Source: Comamonadaceae bacterium (GTDB taxonomy: Bacteria; Pseudomonadota; Gammaproteobacteria; Burkholderiales; Burkholderiaceae_C). Taken from it: 5,095 nt of DNA. The notes beneath the pieces were generated by a model. The model worked only from the letters and a program-made list of their open reading frames with translations. It had not been told where the DNA came from and made no database searches. This document shows positions 1-5,095 of the stretch, piece after piece; within the stretch, counting starts at the first letter, position 1; the number at the start of each line of letters is the position of its first letter. Location: assembly GCA_947458345.1 (NCBI GenBank), contig CANHBU010000181.1, positions 1 through 5,095 of the forward strand, written 5' to 3'. A program made the translations under genes and the position numbers.

Positions 1-1232
1 ACCAGCAGGAACAAAACGAAAAACTGAGCCAGCATGAAGGGCCAAACGCCACGAGTGACCGCATCCATGCTGATCTTGCCGACGCCAGCCACCGTATTGA
101 GCACCGTCCCCACCGGCGGCGTGATCAGGCCGATGGCGTTGTTGATGATGAACAGCACCCCGAAATACACCGGGTCGATGCCAGCGGCCTTGACGATGGG
201 CATGAGCACTGGCGTGAGGATCAAAATCGTGGGCGTCATGTCCATCGCCGTACCAACCACGATGACCAGCAGCATGATGGCAGCCATCAGCAGCTTGGGG
301 TTGTCCAGCAGCGGCTGCAACAAGCTGACCACCTGAGCGGGCAACTGGGCGACCGTGATCAGCCAGGCCGATACCATGGCAGCGGCGACCAGGAACATGA
401 TCACGGCAGTGGTCTTGGCCGCATCGAGAAACACTTGATAGAGCTGGCTGAACTTCAGCTCGCGGTAGATAAACAGCGAGACCACCAGGGCGTAGACCGC
501 GGCCACGACCGCCGCTTCGGTGGGCGTGAACACGCCGAACTTGAGCCCGACGATCACGATCAAGGGCATGCCCAGCGCAAACGTGGCGTCCTTGAGTGCA
601 GCGATCACCTCAGACAGGCTCTTGCGCGGCGGCGGTGTGACGTCTTCTTTGCGCACCAGATACCACCAGGTCAGCCAGAGGGCTGCGGCCAGCAGCAGGC
701 CCGGAAAAATGCCGGCCAGGAACAGTTTGGTGATCGAGACATTGGCCGCCACGCCAAAGATCACGAAGCCGATGGAAGGCGGAATGACAGGGGCAATGAT
801 GCTGGCGGCCGACAGCAGACCGGCCGAGCGGGCCTTGTCATGGCCAGCGCGCACCATCATCGGCAGCAGCAGTGCCGACAGGGCCGCTGCATCGGCCACG
901 GCCGAACCCGACAGCGCGGCCATGATTACCGCCGCCACGATGGCCACATAGCCCAGGCCGCCACGCACATGGCCGACCAGGCTGAGGGCGAAGTTGACGA
1001 TGCGCCGCGACAGGCCACCGGCATTCATCACCTCGCCGGCCAGCATGAAAAAAGGCACGGCCAGCAGGGGAAAGCTGTTGGCCCCCTCAGTCAGGTTCTG
1101 CGCCAGGATCTGGGCGTCGAACATGTCCAGGTGCCACATCAGGGCCGCACCGCACAGAAGCAGCGAAAACGCGATCGGCACCCCCAGGGCCATGGCGGCG
1201 AGCAGAGAGCCAAGGAAAACAGCGATCGTCAT
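1..1232 (-). CDS. dctM: TRAP transporter large permease subunit, DctM family (3' end beyond window)
   Basis: This is the large membrane subunit of a tripartite ATP-independent periplasmic (TRAP) transporter. In this family it forms the Na+-coupled transport channel in the inner membrane for organic acids delivered by a periplasmic DctP protein. My reading of the minus strand gives 410 residues with no stop before the window edge. Family members are about 425-430 residues, so only a short tail is missing. The start MTIAVFLGSLLAAMALGVPI is typical. It is followed by family hallmarks: FPLLAVPFFMLAGEVMNAGG (about residues 57-76), GHVRGGLGYVAIVAAVIMAALSGSA (about 90-115), then a series of hydrophobic helices and a PTEAA segment, and near the end INNAIGLITPPVGTVLN. 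The ATG follows the dctQ stop by 13 bases. A GAGGGG ribosome site at 1242-1247 overlaps that stop, so the two genes are surely co-translated. The substrate is not predictable without DctP. Confidence 0.96.
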   Translation of the reverse strand, partial: MTIAVFLGSLLAAMALGVPIAFSLLLCGAALMWHLDMFDAQILAQNLTEGANSFPLLAVPFFMLAGEVMNAGGLSRRIVNFALSLVGHVRGGLGYVAIVAAVIMAALSGSAVADAAALSALLLPMMVRAGHDKARSAGLLSAASIIAPVIPPSIGFVIFGVAANVSITKLFLAGIFPGLLLAAALWLTWWYLVRKEDVTPPPRKSLSEVIAALKDATFALGMPLIVIVGLKFGVFTPTEAAVVAAVYALVVSLFIYRELKFSQLYQVFLDAAKTTAVIMFLVAAAMVSAWLITVAQLPAQVVSLLQPLLDNPKLLMAAIMLLVIVVGTAMDMTPTILILTPVLMPIVKAAGIDPVYFGVLFIINNAIGLITPPVGTVLNTVAGVGKISMDAVTRGVWPFMLAQFFVLFLL

Positions 1233-1241
1233 GCCGCGGGG

Positions 1242-1247
1242 CCCCTC
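1242..1247 (-). promoter_or_regulatory. Ribosome binding site of dctM overlapping the dctQ stop
   Basis: The minus strand reads TGAGGGGCCCCGCGGCATG. The GAGGGG lies 9 bases before the dctM ATG and shares bases with the TGA of dctQ (1246-1248). This fixes the dctM start at 1232 and suggests translational coupling. The adjacent GGGGCCCC is self-complementary and could partly hide the site, which would strengthen dependence on upstream translation; that is inference. Confidence 0.7.
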
Positions 1248-1782
1248 AGGCTGCTTGGCCCGGTCGGTGGCTGGCGGCTTCGCTCTCGCGGCCGCCGGCC
1301 AGTTCGGCCTCGCTCAGGCGGCCGGTAATGAGCCGCAGGAAATCGTGGATCAGCACCAGCGCACCGAGCACCGCAAATGTGGCACCACTGGCATAAAACA
1401 GCGCCAGCGAGGCCTCCATGGCTGCGCTCGTCGAGGTCAAATTGACCTTGACCTGCTCCCATGCCCCCTTGAGCACCAGCGCACAGATCCAGAGCATCAG
1501 GAGGTGGCCGGTACCCAGGCAGATTTTCTTGCCCCGCATCGACAAGCGGGACACCAGCGTGTCGGTGCCCAGGTGGGCCCGCTCGTGCAGCGCCACCACA
1601 GCGCCGAGAAAAGTCATCCAGACAAACAACCAGCGAGAGAGCTCTTCCGAGATGGTGACACCCGAGTTGAACGCGTAACGCAGCACCACGTTGGTGAACA
1701 CCAGCAGCACCATCAGGGCCAGACAGGTCACCATCAGCCACGACAGCAGCTTGCAGTACGACGCAATCAGTTTTCCCAGCAT
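1246..1782 (-). CDS. dctQ: TRAP transporter small permease subunit, DctQ family
   Basis: This is the small four-helix membrane subunit of a TRAP transporter, which associates with DctM in the inner membrane and is needed for uptake. The protein is 178 residues, normal for the family. Hydrophobic segments are visible at about 12-34, 48-66, 88-108 and 128-148. The family signature NVVLRYAFN (31-39) closes helix 1 and is followed by SEELSRWLFVWMTFLGA (45-61), with the typical HERAHLGTD (66-74) after helix 2. The last 24 residues are hydrophilic and poorly conserved in style. The ATG at 1782 is preceded at 8 bases by GGAAGGGG (1791-1798), supporting this start. dctM follows after 13 bases. The upstream gap contains a candidate TetR operator, so this two-gene transcript is probably repressed by the neighbouring TetR protein. 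Confidence 0.95.
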   Translation of the reverse strand: MLGKLIASYCKLLSWLMVTCLALMVLLVFTNVVLRYAFNSGVTISEELSRWLFVWMTFLGAVVALHERAHLGTDTLVSRLSMRGKKICLGTGHLLMLWICALVLKGAWEQVKVNLTSTSAAMEASLALFYASGATFAVLGALVLIHDFLRLITGRLSEAELAGGRESEAASHRPGQAA

Positions 1783-1790
1783 GCCCCTGA

Positions 1791-1798
1791 CCCCTTCC
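1791..1798 (-). promoter_or_regulatory. Ribosome binding site of dctQ
   Basis: The minus strand reads GGAAGGGG, eight bases before the ATG at 1782. It is purine-rich and well spaced, and supports the chosen dctQ start. Confidence 0.6.
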
Positions 1799-1815
1799 GC
1801 CTGGCGAGACGGTAA

Positions 1816-1833
1816 TGTACCAATCGGTTAATT
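1816..1833. promoter_or_regulatory. Candidate TetR operator upstream of dctQM
   Basis: The plus strand reads TGTACCAATCGGTTAATT, with an ACC-N4-GGT core at 1819-1828. It matches the site at the tetR start (2564-2581) at 15 of 18 positions by hand alignment. Its own dyad symmetry is weaker than that of the tetR copy: 5 of 8 pairs across 16 bases. It lies in the 114-base gap between tetR and dctQ, 34-51 bases before the dctQ ATG, where a bound repressor would block initiation or early elongation. I found no convincing -35/-10 pair for dctQ. TACATT (1814-1819, minus strand) is a weak -10 candidate that would overlap the operator. Confidence 0.6.
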
Positions 1834-1896
1834 TGCGCGGATCGGTGAAAACCCTGGGCCACTGGCTTGAGCGACACGGGCCACATTGGGCCGGCT

Positions 1897-2580
1897 TCAG
1901 CGCCGCACAAAGCGCACCAGCATCTCGACGATGTTGGCCCGTCGCACCGCCCGGGCTGCCGAGGTGACCAGATCGCGCTTGAAGATCCGCCCAAAGCTGT
2001 ATTGGTTGGACACATTGAAGAAGGTCAGCGCCGAGATCGAGGCATGGATGTCGATCGGATCGAGCCCTTCGCGAAACACCCCGGCGGCCCGGCCCCGCTC
2101 GTAGATGCGGCCGATGGCGTCGATGGCCGGCACATTGAGGTCTTCGATGATCTGGCTTTGCGACAGGTACTTGCCGCGCTCGATGTTCTCGTTCATCACG
2201 ATGCGGATGAACTCCTCGTTGCCGGCGTGGTGATCAAAAGTGAACTCCACCAATCGGCGCAGCGCGTCCTCGGGCGGCAGATTGTCCAGCTGCAAATCGC
2301 CCTCGGTGCGGCGGATTCGCCGGTAGGCCTCCTCGAGCACGGCCAGGTACAGGCCTTCTTTGCTTTCGAAGTAGTAATAGATCATGCGCTTGCTGGTGCG
2401 GGTGGCATCGGCGATGGCATCGATGCGTGCGCCGCTCAGGCCCTTGTCGGCGAACTCCGTCATGGCCACCTGCAAGATGTCGGCCCGGGTGCGATCGGGG
2501 TCGTGGGTACGCGGCGGCGCCACCCGAGCTGCGCCCGGCTTGCGCGTCGGTCGGGATGCCTTTTGTACCACTTGGTTCAT
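1897..2580 (-). CDS. TetR/AcrR-family transcriptional repressor
   Basis: This is a cytoplasmic, presumably dimeric DNA-binding repressor that releases DNA on binding a small ligand. From the ATG at 2580 it has 227 residues. A basic, Pro/Arg-rich tail (1-30) precedes the TetR_N helix-turn-helix domain (about 31-78): RADILQVAMTEFADKGLSGA, then IDAIADATRTSKRMIYYYF and ESKEGLYLAVLEEAY. The all-helical ligand domain (80-227) includes FIRIVMNENIERGKYL and RAAGVFREGLDPIDIHA, resembling the C-terminal domain of NicS-like TetR proteins as I recall them. A TTG two codons upstream (2586) is in frame, but the ATG is preferred because a TATACT -10 box would place +1 on its A. No Shine-Dalgarno is present. 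Candidate operators across its own start and upstream of dctQ suggest autoregulation plus control of dctQM. The ligand is unknown. Confidence 0.95.
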   Translation of the reverse strand: MNQVVQKASRPTRKPGAARVAPPRTHDPDRTRADILQVAMTEFADKGLSGARIDAIADATRTSKRMIYYYFESKEGLYLAVLEEAYRRIRRTEGDLQLDNLPPEDALRRLVEFTFDHHAGNEEFIRIVMNENIERGKYLSQSQIIEDLNVPAIDAIGRIYERGRAAGVFREGLDPIDIHASISALTFFNVSNQYSFGRIFKRDLVTSAARAVRRANIVEMLVRFVRR

Positions 2581-2581
2581 T
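2564..2581. promoter_or_regulatory. Candidate TetR autoregulatory operator over the tetR start codon
   Basis: The plus strand reads TGTACCACTTGGTTCATT. The 16 bases 2564-2579 form a dyad, TGtACCA-CT-TGGTtCA, with six of seven arm pairs complementary. It shares 15 of 18 bases with the site upstream of dctQ. It covers the predicted transcription start and codons 1-5 of tetR, a position where bound repressor would block transcription. Binding by this TetR protein is inferred from the duplicate site and the symmetry. Confidence 0.62.
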
Positions 2582-2586
2582 GGCAA

Positions 2587-2592
2587 AGTATA
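2587..2592 (-). promoter_or_regulatory. -10 element of the tetR promoter
   Basis: The minus strand reads TATACT, five of six matches to the sigma-70 consensus. With standard spacing the transcription start falls on position 2580, the A of the tetR ATG, implying a leaderless mRNA. The -35 region is poor: CTGCCG at a 17-base spacing, three of six matches. The promoter may therefore be weak. It lies in the 58-base gap between the reductase stop and the tetR ATG. Confidence 0.5.
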
Positions 2593-2638
2593 AAGGCCTG
2601 CACCTCGGGCGGCAGGGCCGATTGCGACGCACGCGCCC

Positions 2639-3565
2639 TCAAGCCATGCTTGTGGCCTCTAGCGCTTTGAGCAGGGCCAGCAGGGTGCCGTTGACCGGCG
2701 TGGCCACCCCCAGACGCTCGCCCAAGCGCACCACCGCGCCATTGACATGATCGACCTCGGTGATGGAGCCCTTTTCGATGCTTTGCAGCATCGAGGTCTT
2801 GAAGTCATGGCCCAAACCGGCGCCGGCCTTGGTCCAAGCCAGCAGTGGGTCGGTGATCGACAAGGCAATGCCCTGGGCCGCGGCCACCGCCATGGCCTCG
2901 CGCACTGCCGCCAAGCCCACGGCCTGAAGCTCAGCGCTTTGGTAGAGCTGTCCGTAAGTCAGCCCGGTGATGGCGGTGATCGCCCCGGTGGCCACATTGA
3001 TCAAAAGCTTGTCCCACACCGTGCCCAAAATGTGGGTGCTGACCTGGGTTTGCAGACCCGCTGCGCCAAAAGCCTGCGCCAGGTCTTGCACCCGCCGGCT
3101 CAGGTGCCCATCGAGCTCGCCAATGTGCGTGTCCTTGCCCTGGTAGCCGGCGATCACATGGCCGGGGCCCAGGGGACTGCCACCGACATAGGTGCGCCCG
3201 ACCACGATGCGCGAGCGATCGACATGCCGCGCCAAAATGTCTTCATGGCCCACGCCGTTTTGCAGCGACAGCACCGAAGTTTGCGGACCGAGCAAGGCCT
3301 GGGCCGAAGCGATCGCTGCTTCGGTGTCAAAGGACTTGACCAGCACCAGCACCCAATCGGCCGGCCCGACCTCCTCGGCGCGCGTGGCCGCCCGCACGGC
3401 CACGGTGCGATCAACCCCATCGACCCGCATCACCAGACCCCGTCGGCGCAAGTGCTCGACCCGGTCGGCATGACGATTGATCAACCAGACCTCGTGCCCG
3501 GCCTCGGTAAGCACGCCGCCCATCGCGCAGCCGAGTGAGCCTGCACCAAGAACTGCAATCTTCAT
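2639..3565 (-). CDS. Ketopantoate reductase-family (PanE/ApbA) NAD(P)H oxidoreductase
   Basis: This enzyme belongs to the 2-dehydropantoate 2-reductase family, which reduces ketopantoate to pantoate with NADPH in the cytoplasm; many members act on other 2-oxo acids. It has 308 residues, the usual length. The N-terminal Rossmann fold carries GAGSLG (7-12) near the start. The conserved QNG is at 102-104, with Asn103 matching the E. coli active-site Asn. WDKLLIN (184-190) holds the catalytic Lys186. The C-terminal helical domain has KTSMLQ (Ser258) and ITEVDHVNG (Glu270), matching the substrate-binding Ser and Glu. All key residues are therefore present. The ATG at 3565 follows a GAGAGAGGG ribosome site. 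Downstream, on the same strand, lie tetR and dctQM, not pantothenate genes. A catabolic role on the transported acid is plausible, but true PanE function cannot be excluded. Confidence 0.92.
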   Translation of the reverse strand: MKIAVLGAGSLGCAMGGVLTEAGHEVWLINRHADRVEHLRRRGLVMRVDGVDRTVAVRAATRAEEVGPADWVLVLVKSFDTEAAIASAQALLGPQTSVLSLQNGVGHEDILARHVDRSRIVVGRTYVGGSPLGPGHVIAGYQGKDTHIGELDGHLSRRVQDLAQAFGAAGLQTQVSTHILGTVWDKLLINVATGAITAITGLTYGQLYQSAELQAVGLAAVREAMAVAAAQGIALSITDPLLAWTKAGAGLGHDFKTSMLQSIEKGSITEVDHVNGAVVRLGERLGVATPVNGTLLALLKALEATSMA

Positions 3566-3604
3566 GGGCCCTCTCTCTGATGGTCTGAAAAGATCAAGCC
3601 AAGC

Positions 3605-3645
3605 GGCAGCGGCGAAGATGGGCGACAGCCCATCGCCTGGCTGCC
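3605..3645 (-). terminator. Strong intergenic stem-loop, possible terminator or mRNA-stabilising hairpin
   Basis: The inner stem is a perfect 7-bp repeat, GATGGGC (3617-3623) and GCCCATC (3628-3634), around a four-base GACA loop. It is extended by GGC (3611-3613) with GCC (3635-3637) and GGCAGC (3605-3610) with GCTGCC (3640-3645), with small bulges. It lies 17 bases after the stop of the barrel-like gene in the transcribed direction. A short T-rich stretch (CTTTT) occurs roughly 15-20 bases later, too far for a classic intrinsic terminator. It could attenuate transcription or mark an mRNA 3' end upstream of the reductase gene. Confidence 0.45.
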
Positions 3646-3662
3646 TTCAGGAAGTCCATGGG

Positions 3663-4910
3663 TCACCAGGGCCGAGCGAAGGTCAGGGTGGCCCGACGAT
3701 CTGACCCCTCCTGATCGATCACCAGCGCCAGATAGCTCATCGAGGCAAACGAGTGGTAGATGCGCAGCCGCTCGACCGACTGCTTGCCCGGCAGGCCGCG
3801 CAGTTCGCGCTGCCCCGCATCAACCGTGAGCATCCACCGGTTGGAAATTTGCGCACTGGCGCCCAGCGTGGCTGACCGACCGAAGCGCGAGGGCGCCATC
3901 TCGGCTCGCTCCACATCAGGCCGCTCGGCATCGGCGCCAAGGGTGGCCGATACCGCCCAGCCCTTGGACAGTTCGTACAGCGGCGTCAGAGCGGCCATGC
4001 CATGGGCTCGGCTGTGCGTCGATGGCGCGAACGCTCGGCCGTGGAACAACACGGTGGGCACCGCGCCGTCTTGACGGACAAGCCGGCTGTAAAGCCCGAG
4101 GCCTACCAGCGTGTCCTCCTGGCGGGAGTTGTTGCGCTGTGCAGGCATGGGGATGCCGGGAGGGAGGGTGGTGGTGGTCTCAATGCGGCTTTTCTGATGG
4201 GCCAGCAGCAGCGTCAGCGAGGTGTCGCGCGTCAGCCCGCGCGTCAGACCAACACCCGCACCTGTGGTTTGCACACGGTTATCGAGCTGTGCTTTCAGGC
4301 CTGGCCCAATGGTGGAAGCCCCGCTCCGCTGCGAGCGGGCCTCGGTCAGCCAGGGTGAGATCACCCAGGCGCCCTGCGGCGCGTACTGTGTGCCGACACG
4401 CATGGCCAGGCGGAAATCGGCCACCATGCCTCGCACCACCTCTTGCAGCGCAAACCCCTCGGCGGCAGGCTGCACAGGCAAGAGGGCGAGCACGGTCGCT
4501 TCAGACGCCTTCAGGGGGGTGCTGACCGCACGGTCGCGGGTCAAGACCTGGCACTCGGTCTGGCCGCCATCGGCCTGGGCCGCAGCGACGATCAAGGTCC
4601 CGCCACCGGCATCCAGGGCGGCATCGACCATGTTGCGGTCGATCCGGTGCCAGGCCAAAGGCAGGCCCACCCGGCGCAGCAGCGACTCGGTGCTCGCCAG
4701 TGCCGGCAGGGCGGCGAGCTCCGCCGCTGGCAAAGGGACGGCTTGGACAGGACTGCGTGAGGTGCCCCCCGGGGGCGTGGTGCTGGCCTCAGACAAGGCG
4801 TCGACCAAGGTCCGCGCCTCACAGGCGACCGATTGAGCGACCGGAGTCATGAAGGTGGCAAGGGCAATCGCCAGAGCATGGACGCGGCGTCGGCGTGAAA
4901 AAGAGGTCAT
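3663..4910 (-). CDS. Exported protein with probable C-terminal outer-membrane beta-barrel, family unrecognised
   Basis: I do not recognise the family. The 415-residue protein starts with a signal peptide: RRRR at 6-9, hydrophobic ALAIALATFM (12-21), and probable cleavage around Ala29. Cys30 does not sit in a proper lipobox. Residues 31-160 look like a soluble Ala/Pro-rich periplasmic segment. From about 165 the sequence becomes alternating hydrophobic/polar with turn residues, e.g. FRLAMRVGTQY, AWVISPWLTEA, TGAGVGLTRGL, SLTLLLAHQKS, TLVGLGLYSRL and RSATLGASAQI, suggesting roughly 10-12 beta strands. It ends LTFARPW, a terminal aromatic compatible with Bam-dependent outer-membrane insertion. 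The only cysteines, 30 and 120, could form a disulfide. The start overlaps the upstream receiver-domain stop (ATGA) and has no clear Shine-Dalgarno, so coupled translation is likely. The operon link implies a role with that signalling protein, possibly envelope sensing; this is inference. Confidence 0.8.
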   Translation of the reverse strand: MTSFSRRRRVHALAIALATFMTPVAQSVACEARTLVDALSEASTTPPGGTSRSPVQAVPLPAAELAALPALASTESLLRRVGLPLAWHRIDRNMVDAALDAGGGTLIVAAAQADGGQTECQVLTRDRAVSTPLKASEATVLALLPVQPAAEGFALQEVVRGMVADFRLAMRVGTQYAPQGAWVISPWLTEARSQRSGASTIGPGLKAQLDNRVQTTGAGVGLTRGLTRDTSLTLLLAHQKSRIETTTTLPPGIPMPAQRNNSRQEDTLVGLGLYSRLVRQDGAVPTVLFHGRAFAPSTHSRAHGMAALTPLYELSKGWAVSATLGADAERPDVERAEMAPSRFGRSATLGASAQISNRWMLTVDAGQRELRGLPGKQSVERLRIYHSFASMSYLALVIDQEGSDRRATLTFARPW

Positions 4911-5095
4911 GGGATAGGCTTGGATAGAGAAGAAACAGGAAGCAGACGTGCAATGGCGGTCAGCAGGGAGTCGGGCGAAGCGGGCTTGTGGATGAGCATG
5001 ACGCCCATCTCCTCGGTTGATCTGCTGATGTGAACGCCCATGTCACCGGTGAGCAAGATCGCGGGCAAGTCCGGGCGCCCCAGGTTCTGGCGTAT
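4907..5095 (-). CDS. C-terminal end of a response-regulator receiver domain, probably a hybrid histidine kinase (5' end beyond window)
   Basis: The reading frame is open to the window edge and gives the last 62 residues of the protein. It shows the end of a CheY-like receiver fold: LPAILLTGD (10-18), the beta-4 strand ending in the conserved switch Thr16, and VMLIHKPASPDSLLTAIARLL (32-52), with the conserved Lys37-Pro of beta-5 and the final helix. The phosphoacceptor Asp would lie upstream, outside the window. The protein ends about ten residues after the last helix. A C-terminal receiver of this style is common in hybrid sensor kinases, but a stand-alone or multi-domain response regulator is also possible. 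The stop TGA overlaps the ATG of the exported barrel-like protein by four bases (ATGA), indicating one operon. Confidence 0.82.
   Translation of the reverse strand: MRQNLGRPDLPAILLTGDMGVHISRSTEEMGVMLIHKPASPDSLLTAIARLLPVSSLSKPIP

Noticed and set aside
661..673. TACCACCAGGTCA, which matches the ACC-N4-GGT operator core
   Set aside because: It lies inside dctM coding sequence, lacks the flanking TG and TT bases shared by the two intergenic sites, and such a short core is expected by chance in GC-rich DNA.
435..1328. Plus-strand ORF of 297 codons opposite dctM
   Set aside because: Its translation is dominated by Gln, His, Arg and Gly with no fold-like pattern. The opposite strand encodes a clear DctM protein, so this is an antisense shadow in GC-rich DNA.
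994..1815. Plus-strand ORF of 273 codons opposite dctM and dctQ
   Set aside because: It is low-complexity and rich in His, Gln and Arg, and lies antisense to two well-supported genes with hallmark motifs.
1850..1896. Possible terminator after tetR from repeated GGGCC/GGCC units
   Set aside because: Only 4-bp self-complementary stems can form, with no T-tract, and the repeats are mostly direct. This is not enough to call a terminator.
2581..2586. TTG at 2586 as an alternative tetR start
   Set aside because: It adds only two residues, has no ribosome site, and would lie upstream of the transcription start predicted from the TATACT box.
1867..2670. Plus-strand ORF of 267 codons opposite tetR
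   Set aside because: The minus strand carries an unmistakable TetR helix-turn-helix domain. The plus ORF shows no motif and no ribosome site.
2747..3538. Plus-strand ORF of 263 codons opposite the reductase
   Set aside because: It is an antisense shadow. The minus strand has all ketopantoate reductase catalytic residues.
4818..4826. Lipoprotein reading of the exported protein (Cys30 as the lipidated residue)
   Set aside because: The preceding residues are Ser-Val-Ala. A lipobox needs Leu, Val or Ile at position -3, and the strand-rich C-terminus fits a barrel better.
4222..4836. Plus-strand ORF of 204 codons opposite the exported protein
   Set aside because: It is rich in Arg, Ser and Ala with no recognisable pattern. 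The minus-strand gene has a signal peptide, coupling overlap and barrel-like C-terminus.

Overview
This GC-rich window reads almost entirely on the minus strand. Its gene content and protein style suggest a Burkholderiales-type betaproteobacterium, perhaps Comamonadaceae: a DctQM TRAP transporter, a TetR regulator with a basic N-terminal tail, and a PanE-like reductase. The placement is an inference from familiarity, not from a marker gene. No tRNA, rRNA, IS element, CRISPR array or phage signature was seen. Long plus-strand ORFs are antisense shadows of the minus-strand genes.

In transcription order (right to left), the window opens at 5095 with the last 62 residues of a response-regulator receiver domain, probably the tail of a hybrid histidine kinase. 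Its stop codon overlaps, as ATGA, the start of a 415-residue exported protein. That protein has a signal peptide, a roughly 130-residue periplasmic-looking region and a beta-strand-rich C-terminal half ending in Trp, like an outer-membrane beta-barrel. I do not recognise its family. A 97-base gap with a strong stem-loop (3605-3645) follows.

Next is a metabolic and transport cluster: a ketopantoate-reductase-family NAD(P)H oxidoreductase (2639-3565), a TetR-family repressor (1897-2580), and dctQ and dctM of a TRAP transporter. dctM runs off the left edge about 15 residues before its expected end. The periplasmic binding protein (DctP) is not in the window.

The most informative regulatory signal is a pair of matching 18-bp sites, 15 of 18 bases identical with an ACC-N4-GGT core. 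One lies upstream of dctQ (1816-1833) and the other across the tetR start codon (2564-2581). Together with a near-consensus -10 box (TATACT) placed so that transcription would begin at the A of the tetR ATG, this suggests an autoregulated, leaderless repressor gene that also controls the adjacent transporter. The likely logic is de-repression of uptake when an organic-acid ligand binds TetR. The reductase may process the imported compound, but the substrate cannot be read from the sequence.
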